64,000 bases of DNA from Bradyrhizobium sp. Y36. GTDB lineage: Bacteria; Pseudomonadota; Alphaproteobacteria; Rhizobiales; Xanthobacteraceae. The notes under the pieces are model-generated. The model was given only the letters and a program-made list of their open reading frames with translations. It was not told where the DNA came from and searched no databases. Position numbers and translations under genes: made by a program. Below, in pieces: positions 37,354 to 45,361 of the stretch (position 1 is its first letter; each line of letters starts with the position of its first letter). The DNA lies in contig NZ_NWTI01000006.1 in NCBI RefSeq assembly GCF_002531575.1, positions 248,001 through 312,000 of the forward strand, written 5' to 3'.

Positions 37354-38031
37354 TCAGCCCCGCGCGAGATTGCTCTTGGCGAGGTCCCACATCAGACAGT
37401 AGGTGCCGACGGAGACGGGCAGGGGGAGAGGTGCCGCAGCGGGGCCGGTGAAGCGTTCGGCGATGACAGCCGAGACCGCGCCGACATGCGTGCCGTCGAT
37501 CAGCACGAACCAGTCGCGCGCGCCTTCGTTGCGCACTGCCGGAATATCCGCCGTTGCGCCCGACAATTCCGGCTCGCTTTCGAGTAGATGCATCGAGATG
37601 ATGCCTTCGCGATTCCCGGGCACCAGCTTTTCTTGCAGTGCATCACGCCATGCGCCGGCGTTGTCCGGTGTCGGCCGCAGCCGCACGAGGCCAAGCGCGG
37701 CGCCGCGTCCGGTGCCGATGCTGATCGTGATGCGCGCGACCACGCGCAGCATGTCCTTGAAATGCGCCATGGTTCGCCGCGACCATTCGGTCTGGTTGGC
37801 GAGGGCCTTGCGGTAGGGCGGGCTGTCGAGCACGTCGAGCGTTTCGGTCGAGTACAGCGAGAGATATTTGGGATCGGCGGCATGCGCGACATAGCGCCGC
37901 GCTTCGAGAAACCCGTCGATCGCGACGCGCTCCTCCAGATGCTCGCGATCGTACCAGCGGTTGAAATCGGCCTCATGGGCCGCGTCGATATTCATCGACG
38001 TCAGCAGCATGCCTTTCCCGGCGAGCGGCAT
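37354..38031 (-). CDS. Unknown protein, last gene of the pqq cluster
   Basis: 225 residues. The N-terminal half (MNIDAAHEADFNRWYDREHLEERVAIDGFLEARRYVA) looks like a dimeric alpha/beta-barrel (EthD/DUF4286-like) domain; the second half has no family I recognise. AGGAAGGA lies about 10 nt before the ATG. It follows the peptidase-like gene by 25 nt, so it is probably cotranscribed with pqqABCDE. Function unknown. Confidence 0.75.
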   Translation of the reverse strand: MPLAGKGMLLTSMNIDAAHEADFNRWYDREHLEERVAIDGFLEARRYVAHAADPKYLSLYSTETLDVLDSPPYRKALANQTEWSRRTMAHFKDMLRVVARITISIGTGRGAALGLVRLRPTPDNAGAWRDALQEKLVPGNREGIISMHLLESEPELSGATADIPAVRNEGARDWFVLIDGTHVGAVSAVIAERFTGPAAAPLPLPVSVGTYCLMWDLAKSNLARG

Positions 38032-38056
38032 TTTGTTGCTGTCCTTCCTCCGCGCA

Positions 38057-39055
38057 TTAGCGCGCGGCCTTCGACGCGAGGTCGGCGATCGACTTCATCA
38101 CCGCGTCGCGCACGCCGGCATCATAGAGCGAATGTCCGGCTTCTTCCACGATGCGAAGCTCGGAACCCGGCCAAAGTTTCGCGAGCGCGTGCGATGTCTC
38201 GGGAGGACACAACAGGTCATAGCGACCCTGCACGATCATGCCGGGAATGCCTTCGAGCCGGCCCGCGTTCCGCAGCAACTGGTCTTGGTTCATGAAGCTG
38301 TCATTGACGAAATAATGCGCCTCCATGAACGGCGTGGCTGGCAGCGTACGCCAGACATTCAGCGAGGCGAGATCGAGCCGCGCCTTGGCCGCCTTGTGTT
38401 CCGACAGCGCGCGCTCAGTGTCGTGCCAGGCGCGGGAGGCCGGCCCATGCACGGCCGGATCGGCGTCGAGGATGCGGCGATAATAGGCGTCAACCGGGCG
38501 GGCCCGTTCCTCCGGCGGCAGCACGCTGAGAAAATCCTCGTAGAGTGCTGGATAGAATTGCGGCAGGCGCACCGTGAAAGCCCTCTCGACCTCGGCCCGC
38601 GTGCCGAGGAACGTCGCGCGCAGCGCAATGCCGGAGACGTGCTCGGGATGCGCCTGCGCGTACGCCAGCGCCAGCGTCGCGCCCCAGGAGCCGCCGACCA
38701 CCATCCAGCGCGCGAAGCCGAATTTCTCGCGGATCTTTTCCATGTCCGCGATCAGATGCGCCGTGGTGTTGTGCTCGCGCGAGCCCTTGGGCCGGCTGCG
38801 GCCGCAGCCGCGCTGGTCGAACAGCACCGCGCAGAAGCGATCGGGGTCGAACAGCCGGCGATGGTCGGGCTGGCAGCCGCTGCCGGGCCCGCCGTGCAGA
38901 TAGATCGCGGGGATCCCGTCGCTGCGGCCGACGCTCTCGACATAGAGCTCGTGGCCGTCGCCGACGTCGAGCATGTCGGAGGTCAGCGGCGCAAAGGGAT
39001 CGGCGCGCCGGACCGCTTCCTTGGCCGCCGTGCCCGCGTCGGCGTCAGGTCCCAT
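38057..39055 (-). CDS. pip: Prolyl aminopeptidase-like alpha/beta hydrolase
   Basis: 332 residues of peptidase family S33. The substrate/oxyanion motif YLHGGPGSGCQPDHRRLFDP and DQRGCGRSRP lie near 58-90, the nucleophile elbow GGSWGATLALAYAQAHPEHV near 130, and the C-terminal acid and His in VQGRYDLLCPP and EEAGHSLYD. These enzymes remove N-terminal proline. The start at 39055 overlaps pqqE by 11 nt, so it is coupled with PQQ biosynthesis genes; longer upstream frame is pqqE sequence. A role in PqqA peptide turnover is possible but unproven. Confidence 0.88.
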   Translation of the reverse strand: MGPDADAGTAAKEAVRRADPFAPLTSDMLDVGDGHELYVESVGRSDGIPAIYLHGGPGSGCQPDHRRLFDPDRFCAVLFDQRGCGRSRPKGSREHNTTAHLIADMEKIREKFGFARWMVVGGSWGATLALAYAQAHPEHVSGIALRATFLGTRAEVERAFTVRLPQFYPALYEDFLSVLPPEERARPVDAYYRRILDADPAVHGPASRAWHDTERALSEHKAAKARLDLASLNVWRTLPATPFMEAHYFVNDSFMNQDQLLRNAGRLEGIPGMIVQGRYDLLCPPETSHALAKLWPGSELRIVEEAGHSLYDAGVRDAVMKSIADLASKAAR

Positions 39056-40238
39056 TCTCGGATTCCAGGGTGCCGCCGGCGAAGTTGCGGTAGAGGAAGC
39101 GGTTGGTCTCGCCCGCGGCCTCGGCCTCCGCCTGCTTGAAGATGGTCTCGTGCAGCGGCGACAGCGCGCAAGCGGGATCGGTGTTGGCGGCATCGCCGGT
39201 CAGCGCGAAGGCCTGGCAGCGGCAGCCACCGAAATCGATCTCGCGGAATTCGCAGGACTTGCACGGCTCCTTCATCCAGCCGGTGCCGCGATAACGGTTG
39301 AAGGCCTCGGAATTCTGCCAGATCCAGGCGATCGAATGGTTGGAGCGCACGGATTCGAACTCGAGCCCGGTGATGCTCTCGGCGGCATGGCAGGGCAGCA
39401 CCTTGCCGGCAGGCGAGATGTTGAAGAACTGCCGGCCCCAGCCGCCCATGCACTTCTTCGGCCGCAGCGCGTAATAATCGGGCACCACGTAGTCGATGGT
39501 CAGTCGGCCCTTCAGCCGCTCGCGCGCCTCCTCGACGATTTCAGTGCACTCGTCGAGCTGCGCCACCGTCGGCATCAACGCGGCGCGGTTCTTCAGCGCC
39601 CAGCCGTAATATTGGACGTTGGCGACCTCGAGCCGGTCGGCGTCGAGATCGAGCGACATCTGGATGATGTCGGGAAGCTGGTGCAAATTCTGCCGGTGCA
39701 TCACCGCGTTCACGGTGAGCGGCAGATCCAGCTCGCGCGTCCATTTCGCCACCTCGAGCTTCTTGCGGTGGCCGCCCTTGTAGCCGGCGACGCGGTCGGC
39801 GAGGCCTTCCTCGATGCCCTGGAAAGAGATCTGCACATGGCAGAGGCCGGCGTCTGCGAGTTCGCTGAGCTTCTCGCGCGTCAGCAGCACCGCCGAGGTG
39901 ATGAGGTTGGTGTAGAGCCCGGCGTCGCTGGCATGCTTGACGAGGTCGACGAGGTCCTTGCGCGCCGTCGGCTCGCCGCCGGAGAAATGCACCTGCAGCA
40001 CGCCGATCTCGGCGAGCTCGCTCAGCACCTTCTTCCATTCGTCCGTGGTCAGCTCCTTGCCCGAGCGGTCGAGCTCGACCGGATTGGAGCAATAGGGGCA
40101 TTGCAGCGGGCAGCGATGCGTGATCTCGAGCAGCACCGCGAGCGGAATGCCGAAGGTCTCCGCGGTCGAGCGCTGCTTCTCGAGCACCGCGAGGCTGTCG
40201 CTGGTTTCGAGGGGCATGTTCGGGAGCACGTCGCTCAT
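39045..40238 (-). CDS. pqqE: PqqA peptide cyclase, radical SAM enzyme
   Basis: 397 residues. Radical SAM core motif ITHRCPLQCPYC near 39-50, SGGEPTARKDLVDL, and a SPASM-type C-terminal Cys cluster (KKCMGGWGRQFFN, LPCHAAESI, CKSCEFREIDFGGCRCQAFAL). Forms the Glu-Tyr carbon-carbon bond in PqqA with PqqD as chaperone. Start at 40238 overlaps pqqD by 4 nt. Order pqqA-B-C-D-E on the minus strand is canonical. Confidence 0.97.
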   Translation of the reverse strand: MSDVLPNMPLETSDSLAVLEKQRSTAETFGIPLAVLLEITHRCPLQCPYCSNPVELDRSGKELTTDEWKKVLSELAEIGVLQVHFSGGEPTARKDLVDLVKHASDAGLYTNLITSAVLLTREKLSELADAGLCHVQISFQGIEEGLADRVAGYKGGHRKKLEVAKWTRELDLPLTVNAVMHRQNLHQLPDIIQMSLDLDADRLEVANVQYYGWALKNRAALMPTVAQLDECTEIVEEARERLKGRLTIDYVVPDYYALRPKKCMGGWGRQFFNISPAGKVLPCHAAESITGLEFESVRSNHSIAWIWQNSEAFNRYRGTGWMKEPCKSCEFREIDFGGCRCQAFALTGDAANTDPACALSPLHETIFKQAEAEAAGETNRFLYRNFAGGTLESENGT

Positions 40239-40546
40239 GGCGTCTTCTCCCTGATCTCGGTGAGAAAGCCTTTGTCGGCGAGATCCTGCAACATGACGAC
40301 GACGTCGGCCAGGATCGCCTCGCGGGGAGCTGCGTATTTCGCCGCGAGATGATCGGCGACGTCGCCGACATTGCGCTCGCCGTTGCAGAGCTGCAAGACC
40401 TCGACCGCGATCTCGTCCGGCGCCAGCACGCGTTCCGGCGCCAGGATCACCCACACCTTGCGGGTCTCGTCATATTTCAGCTTGGCATGCCGCGGCAGCA
40501 CGGGGCGGCTCGCCTCGCTGACGCTGATGTTCCGCGGCCCGGCCAT
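40235..40546 (-). CDS. pqqD: PqqA binding protein PqqD
   Basis: 103 residues. Small winged-helix chaperone that presents PqqA to PqqE: PRHAKLKYDETRKVWVILAPERVLAPDEIAVEVLQLCNGERNVGDVADHLAAKYAAPRE. The ATG at 40546 follows pqqC by 11 nt, and the stop overlaps the pqqE start. Length is typical. Confidence 0.95.
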   Translation of the reverse strand: MAGPRNISVSEASRPVLPRHAKLKYDETRKVWVILAPERVLAPDEIAVEVLQLCNGERNVGDVADHLAAKYAAPREAILADVVVMLQDLADKGFLTEIREKTP

Positions 40547-40557
40547 CGTTCTTGTCC

Positions 40558-41337
40558 TTAACTCGCCTTGGGCACGAACGCACCCGGTGGAATGTTGCCC
40601 TCGACATAAGCGTGCTGGAGCGCATCCAGTTGCACCCAGAGCACGTTGGTCTTGAAGATCAGTGCGTTGCACACCTGCGCGCGCTGCTCCGGCGTCGTCG
40701 CATGCGCCTTGACGTAATCGAGCGCGAAACCGGCATCGCGCGGCGCCTGCGTGAGGCGGCGCTTGAAGTAGCTCATGATGTCGGGATTGACGAAGTCGTA
40801 ATGCTCCAGCATGCCGGCAATGCGCTCTTCGTGCAGGTTCGGCGCGAACAATTCGGTGAGCGAGGATGCGATCGCCTCCAGGGGGCTCTTTTCGCGGCAG
40901 TAATGCACGTAAGCTTCCACCGCGAAGCGCGTCGCCGGCAAGATGCCTTCGGTCGACTCCACGTAAGCGGTGTCGAGCCCGAGACCCTCGGTCAGCTTGA
41001 TCCAGCGCTCGATGCCGCCTTCGCTGCCGACGTCGCCGTCATGGTCCTCGATGCGATGACGCCATTCCAGGCGCGTGGCGCGATCGCGGAAGCGCGAGAT
41101 CACCACTGCGTCCTTGATCGGGATCGTGCTCTGGTAATAGTAGCGGTTCAGCGCCCAGGCCTGCACCTGGCCCTTGTTCAGCTTGCCGCCGTGAAGCAGC
41201 TTATGGAACGGGTGCAGGCTGTGATAGCGCGTCGCGCCGATGTGGCGCAGCGTCGCCTCGAGCTCCTCGGCCGAATTGAGCTTCAAATCCTTGCCGATCG
41301 AGAGCGCAGTCATTCCCGTCATTGACGCCGCATTCAC
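40558..41337 (-). CDS. pqqC: Pyrroloquinoline-quinone synthase PqqC
   Basis: 259 residues. Oxygen-dependent cofactor-free oxidase that performs the last ring closure and oxidations of PQQ. Motifs: TRYHSLHPFHKLLHGGKLNKGQVQAWALNRYYYQSTIPIKDAVVISR, WRHRIEDHDGD, and AYVHYCREKSPLEAIASSLTELFAPNLHEERIAGMLEHYDFV, with the conserved His and Arg/Tyr residues. The start overlaps the pqqB stop (ATGA). A later Met (MTALSIGKDL) could be the true start. Confidence 0.96.
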   Translation of the reverse strand: MNAASMTGMTALSIGKDLKLNSAEELEATLRHIGATRYHSLHPFHKLLHGGKLNKGQVQAWALNRYYYQSTIPIKDAVVISRFRDRATRLEWRHRIEDHDGDVGSEGGIERWIKLTEGLGLDTAYVESTEGILPATRFAVEAYVHYCREKSPLEAIASSLTELFAPNLHEERIAGMLEHYDFVNPDIMSYFKRRLTQAPRDAGFALDYVKAHATTPEQRAQVCNALIFKTNVLWVQLDALQHAYVEGNIPPGAFVPKAS

Positions 41338-42263
41338 AGCACGATCTCCGTTCCATCCGCCGGTATCTGCCAGCCCGCCGCCTCGGCGGTCTTGCGCTCG
41401 TGTGAGGTAGGCAGCAGCGCCGGGTTCGAGTTATTGATATGCAGAAATATCTTCCTGTCGAGTGTGAGATCGGCAAGCCGCGCGATCGCGCCGTCCTCGC
41501 CGGACATCGCGACATGTCCCATGCTCTTGCCGGTCTTCTGGCCGAGGCCGGCTTTGATCATCTCGTCGTCCTGCCAGACCGTTCCGTCGAAGAACACGAG
41601 CGAAGCGCCGTCGATCTCGGCCTTGAGGGCGTCGCTCACGTCGGCGCAGGCGGCGATGAAGTAGAAATACTTGCCGGTCGACTTGTCGGTGACTTTCAGG
41701 CCCAGCGTATCGCCGTCGCCACTGTCGCCGCCGGGATGCGCCTTGCCTTCCAGATACCAGGCCGATTTGCCCGAGACAGCGAACGGCAGCACTTCCAGTC
41801 CGGAGCGTGCGCCGTCCGTGAGGCGCGGCTCGAATGGCTCGTTGATTCCGATCGGCTGGCGCCGCACGTGCTTCTCGTTCAACACGTTGAAGATGCTGTT
41901 GCTGGCAAGAATTGCCAGCACCTTTTCATGCGCATAGATGGTGAACGGCGAGCTCTCACGCATCGACAGCAGGCCCGCCACCGCATCCACTTCGCTGTTG
42001 GTGAGGATCACGCCGGCGATCGGCGTATGGCGCAGCGCCCCGGCCTTGGGATGCAGCTGCGGCGTGGCATTCAATTGCTGGCGCAGGTCAGGGGAGGCGT
42101 TGATCAGGAACCAGTTCTCGCCGTCGCCGCTGAAGGCGACCGAGGCCTGCGTCCGGTGCAGCTCAGGTCCGCCATTGCGGGCCGCCCGGCAGCCCTCGCA
42201 GCCGCAATTCCATTGGGGAACTCCGCCGCCGGCTGCGGCGCCCAGGACGACGACGCGAAGCAT
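41334..42263 (-). CDS. pqqB: PQQ biosynthesis protein PqqB
   Basis: 309 residues, metallo-beta-lactamase fold. LRVVVLGAAAGGGVPQWNCGCEGCRAAR at the N-terminus with the structural CxCxxC site, ILTNSEVDAVAGLLSMRESSPF in place of the usual HxHxDH, and FLHINNSNPALL. This altered metal motif is normal for PqqB, which hydroxylates the Glu-Tyr dipeptide. AGGAGA lies 6 nt before the ATG. It is 103 bp from pqqA, with a stem-loop between. Confidence 0.96.
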   Translation of the reverse strand: MLRVVVLGAAAGGGVPQWNCGCEGCRAARNGGPELHRTQASVAFSGDGENWFLINASPDLRQQLNATPQLHPKAGALRHTPIAGVILTNSEVDAVAGLLSMRESSPFTIYAHEKVLAILASNSIFNVLNEKHVRRQPIGINEPFEPRLTDGARSGLEVLPFAVSGKSAWYLEGKAHPGGDSGDGDTLGLKVTDKSTGKYFYFIAACADVSDALKAEIDGASLVFFDGTVWQDDEMIKAGLGQKTGKSMGHVAMSGEDGAIARLADLTLDRKIFLHINNSNPALLPTSHERKTAEAAGWQIPADGTEIVL

Positions 42264-42286
42264 AATCCGTCTCCTGGAAGGAACAC

Positions 42287-42343
42287 GCGCGGTGGATCTC
42301 AGGCCGACGCAAATGTAGTCGCGACCGAAAGATCCACCGGCGC
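42287..42343 (-). promoter_or_regulatory. Stem-loop between pqqA and pqqB
   Basis: GGTGGATCT (42291-42299) pairs perfectly with AGATCCACC (42330-42338), and the outer GCGC arms extend the stem past one bulge. The 30-nt loop contains GTCGCGAC. In other bacteria a hairpin here lowers read-through from pqqA, so that the peptide is made in excess; the same role is inferred. Confidence 0.5.
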
Positions 42344-42366
42344 AGAACGCGAGTTTGCCAACCGGC

Positions 42367-42447
42367 TTACTTGCGGGTGGCGCTCACATACATGTTGATT
42401 TCCATGCCACAGGGCACTTCGACGATCTTCGGGGCTTTCCATGCCAT
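42367..42447 (-). CDS. pqqA: PQQ precursor peptide PqqA
   Basis: 26 residues. Contains the substrate Glu16 and Tyr20 in the E-x3-Y motif (MEINMY), preceded by KAPKIVEVPCGM and followed by VSATRK. The Glu and Tyr are crosslinked by PqqE and become PQQ. GGAGAG lies 5 nt before the ATG, a strong site as expected for an abundant peptide. It is 103 bp upstream of pqqB on the same strand. Too small for automatic calls; identity is certain from motif and position. Confidence 0.96.
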   Translation of the reverse strand: MAWKAPKIVEVPCGMEINMYVSATRK

Positions 42448-42702
42448 TTCGGCTCTCCATTTTTGCGAATTCGGACGTATCCGCCCACTCGATAAAGTAA
42501 TGCCGGCTGAGAAGTTCGCCAGTGAAATTTTCCCGGACATAGGTAGTAGGCCTGCGGAATTGCTGCACTGCAAAGAGAGCGTATTGCGGCCGTAAAGATG
42601 CCATAGGCAAACTGCCGATAGGTCGTGATCCCTGTCGGGATAAACGAGTTGTGAGTATAGAACGGCTTCCAATCGGCTACAGGCGACCCCATTGGATCAG
42701 GC

Positions 42703-42960
42703 ATGCCCAGATATTTCTTCAACACCCGCATCGGCGACGAATTGATCGTGGATCCTGACGGCGAAGACCTGCGCAATCCCGATCGCGCTTGGGAGGTTGC
42801 CCGCCAGATGATCCTCGAGGTCGTGAAATCCGAGGGCACCCAGCGCGCCTTGTTGGACGCCGTGATCGAGGTGACCGACACCGAAGGCGAGATCGTGCTC
42901 GAGTTTCCCTTCACCGAGGCATTGCTGGACATCCCGGACCCGTCCGCGACGCGGCATTAG
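42703..42960 (+). CDS. DUF6894 family small protein
   Basis: 85 residues: PRYFFNTRIGDELIVDPDGEDLRNPDRAWEVARQMILEVV, the pattern of DUF6894 proteins that are numerous in Bradyrhizobium-like genomes. Function unknown; no signal or membrane segment. Divergent from pqqA across 255 bp. Overlapping minus-strand frames here are shadows. Confidence 0.85.
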   Translation: MPRYFFNTRIGDELIVDPDGEDLRNPDRAWEVARQMILEVVKSEGTQRALLDAVIEVTDTEGEIVLEFPFTEALLDIPDPSATRH

Positions 42961-42976
42961 CCCAGCTCTCTCCCCC

Positions 42977-43041
42977 TCATTGCGAGGAGCTGGTGCGACC
43001 AGGCAATCCAGACTGTTTCCGAGTAGGCACGCTGGATTGCT
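42977..43041. repeat. Degenerate copy of the CATTGCGAGGAGC palindromic repeat
   Basis: TCATTGCGAGGAGC, GGCAATCCAGACTG and CTGGATTGCT follow in the same order as in the intact element at 51758-51874, but the closing arm is missing. It lies between the DUF6894 and amidase genes. Confidence 0.55.
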
Positions 43042-43142
43042 CGGGCGCTACCCGTCACCAAACCCGCCCTTCACCCCCGCGAAATCCGCATGGCTTTGCC
43101 GCGTTCCCGGCGCTAAAAGACGCCGGTTACACGGAGCAAGCC

Positions 43143-44543
43143 ATGCAAGATCTCTGGCGCCTGTCGGCTGCCGACCTCGCCATCCTCGTCAAGTCCAAGA
43201 AGGTGTCCGCCAGGGAGGCCGCCAAGGCCGGACTCGCCCGGCTCGATGCCGTCAATCCCCAGCTCAATGCGGTGATCGACCACCGGCCGGACGACGTGCT
43301 CAAGCAGGCCGACGCCGTCGATGCCGCCATCGCCAGGGGCGAGGACCCCGGCGTGCTCGCCGGCGTGCCCGTCACCATCAAGGCCAATGTCGACCAGGAG
43401 GGCTTTGCCACCACCAACGGCCTGAAGCTGCAGCGCGATCTGATCGCGCGCGAGGACAATCCGGTGGTCGCCAACTTCCGCAAAGCCGGCGCCATTCTCC
43501 TTGGGCGCACCAACTGCCCGGCCTTCTCCTATCGCTGGTTCACCACCAACCTCGTCCATGGCGACACCAAGAATCCGCGCGATGCTTCGCTGACCCCGGG
43601 CGGCTCCTCCGGCGGCGCCGGTTCGGCGGTCGCGGCCGGCATCGGCCATATCGCCCATGGCACCGACATCGCCGGCTCGATCCGCTATCCCGCCTATGCC
43701 TGCGGCGTGCACGGCCTGCGCCCGACGCTCGGCCGCATCCCCGCCTTCAACCCTGCGCTGCCGGAGCGCCCGATCGGGCCGCAGATCATGGCGGTGTCGG
43801 GCCCGCTGGCGCGCACCGTCAACGACATCAGGATTTCGCTCGCCGCGATGTCGGCCCGCGACATCCGCGATCCCTGGTTCGTACCCGTGCCGCTCGAAGG
43901 CCCCGCACGGGACAAGCGCGCCGCGCTCTGCCTCAATCCGGATGGCCTTGCCACCACGCCTGAAGTGAAGGCGGCGGTGATCGATGCCGGCAAGCGGCTC
44001 GAGCGTGCCGGCTGGACGGTCGAGACGATCGAGAACACGCCGTCGATGCGCGAAGCGGTCGAGTGGCAGATCAAGCTCTGGCTCGGCGACGGCTATGAGG
44101 CCCAGCTGGAGATGGCCGAGCGTGAAGGCGATCCCGGCGCGCTCGCCTGCCTGCGCGGCAACCGGGGCAGGGTCACGCCGATGGACCAGGCCAATTACGC
44201 CAAGGCGTTGACCCGCCGTGCCACGCTGACCCGCGACTGGATGCTGTTCTTCGAAAAATATGCGGTGCTGCTGACCCCGGTGTCCGGCGAGCTGCCGTTC
44301 CCGGATCATCTCGACCGCAAGGACGAGGCGTCGTTCAAGCGGGTCTGGGAAGCACAGCTGCCGCAGATCGCCATTCCCTTCATGGGGCTGCCGGGCCTCG
44401 TGGTCTCCACCGGCCTCGTCGGCAAGGCGCCAGTCGGCGTGCACATCGTCTCCGGCCGCTATCGCGAGGATCTGTGCCTGCTCGCAGGCGAGGCGATCGA
44501 GGCCGGCGGCGTGCCGCCGTCGCCGATCGATCCAGTGGGCTGA
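43143..44543 (+). CDS. Amidase (amidase signature family)
   Basis: 466 residues. Ser-cisSer-Lys amidase: catalytic Lys in GVPVTIKANVDQEGF near 83, the Gly/Ser-rich signature LTPGGSSGGAGSAVAAGIGHIAHGTDIAGSIRYPA with cis-Ser near 158 and the nucleophile Ser near 182. Hydrolyses a carboxamide; the substrate is not known. ATG at 43143 is the canonical start (QDLWRLSAADLAILV). The gpx-like gene starts 2 nt after the stop, so they form a unit. Confidence 0.93.
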   Translation: MQDLWRLSAADLAILVKSKKVSAREAAKAGLARLDAVNPQLNAVIDHRPDDVLKQADAVDAAIARGEDPGVLAGVPVTIKANVDQEGFATTNGLKLQRDLIAREDNPVVANFRKAGAILLGRTNCPAFSYRWFTTNLVHGDTKNPRDASLTPGGSSGGAGSAVAAGIGHIAHGTDIAGSIRYPAYACGVHGLRPTLGRIPAFNPALPERPIGPQIMAVSGPLARTVNDIRISLAAMSARDIRDPWFVPVPLEGPARDKRAALCLNPDGLATTPEVKAAVIDAGKRLERAGWTVETIENTPSMREAVEWQIKLWLGDGYEAQLEMAEREGDPGALACLRGNRGRVTPMDQANYAKALTRRATLTRDWMLFFEKYAVLLTPVSGELPFPDHLDRKDEASFKRVWEAQLPQIAIPFMGLPGLVVSTGLVGKAPVGVHIVSGRYREDLCLLAGEAIEAGGVPPSPIDPVG

Positions 44544-44545
44544 CG

Positions 44546-45022
44546 ATGACCGCCATCTACGACTTCAAGGCCAACTCGCTTGCCGGCGAAGAGGTCGCCC
44601 TGCGCCGTTTCGAAGGGCAGGTGCTGCTGATCGTCAACACCGCGAGCAAATGCGGCTTCACGCCGCAATATCGCGGCCTGGAGGACCTGCATCGCGATCT
44701 CTCGCCGCGCGGCTTCGCGGTGCTCGGTTTTCCCTGCAACCAGTTCGGCGCGCAGGAGCCGGGCAGGGCGGACGAGATCCAGGCGTTCTGCTCCACGAAC
44801 TACGACGTCACCTTTCCGCTGTTCGAGAAGATCGACGTCAACGGCGCCAATGCGCATCCCCTGTATGAGTACCTGAAGCGGCAGCAATCCGGGCTTCTCG
44901 GCGCCTCCATCAAATGGAATTTCACCAAATTCCTGGTGGACCGTGCGGGCCGCGTGATCGCGCGCTACGCGCCGACCGCGCGGCCCGAAGCATTGCGCAA
45001 CCAAATCGAAACACTGTTGTGA
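44546..45022 (+). CDS. Glutathione peroxidase family protein (Cys type)
   Basis: 158 residues. Catalytic tetrad seen: Cys in NTASKCGFTPQYRGLE near 36, Gln in GFPCNQFGAQEPG, and Trp and Asn in IKWNFTKFLVD. A Cys, not Sec, enzyme that reduces hydroperoxides with thioredoxin or glutathione. Start fixed at ATG 44546, 2 nt after the amidase stop. No signal peptide, so cytoplasmic. Confidence 0.94.
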   Translation: MTAIYDFKANSLAGEEVALRRFEGQVLLIVNTASKCGFTPQYRGLEDLHRDLSPRGFAVLGFPCNQFGAQEPGRADEIQAFCSTNYDVTFPLFEKIDVNGANAHPLYEYLKRQQSGLLGASIKWNFTKFLVDRAGRVIARYAPTARPEALRNQIETLL

Positions 45023-45033
45023 GCGAGACAATC

Positions 45034-45276
45034 ATGAGCGACGAATTTCCCGACCGCCTGTCGGTCGATCCGAACAGCCCCTATTACAACGCGGACATCC
45101 TGGCGCGCGACGTCGGCATCCGCTTCAAGGGCATCGAGAAGACCAACGTCGAGGAGTACTGCATCAGCGAAGGCTGGGTCCGCGTCACCGCCGGCAACGC
45201 CAAGGACCGCCACGGCAATCCGCTGACCATCAAGGTGCATGGGCCGGTGGAGCCGTATTTCAGGGACAAGCAGTAA
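45034..45276 (+). CDS. DUF3297 family protein
   Basis: 80 residues: DEFPDRLSVDPNSPYYNADILARDVGIRFKGIEKTNVEEYCISEGWVRV, the DUF3297 pattern, found in many alphaproteobacteria. Function unknown. It begins 11 nt after the peroxidase stop and ends the amidase-gpx unit. The frame can be extended upstream but only through the peroxidase gene. Confidence 0.85.
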   Translation: MSDEFPDRLSVDPNSPYYNADILARDVGIRFKGIEKTNVEEYCISEGWVRVTAGNAKDRHGNPLTIKVHGPVEPYFRDKQ

Positions 45277-45361
45277 GCGCGGCAGTTCCTTTCCTCGTCA
45301 CTGCTCGCCGAGCGCCACGGCGTCACCGCCAATCCGCGCGTGTTCGTCTATGCGGTCGTCG

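Noticed and set aside
41334..42263. PqqB as a broken metallo-beta-lactamase
   Set aside because: Loss of the HxHxDH motif is normal in PqqB, so this is not a defect.
42384..42932. 182-codon minus-strand frame over pqqA
   Set aside because: Frame-shifted relative to the clear PqqA peptide and antisense to the DUF6894 gene.
45277..45361. Protein-like short frame after DUF3297
   Set aside because: Too short, no start or family; may be a relic but cannot be supported.
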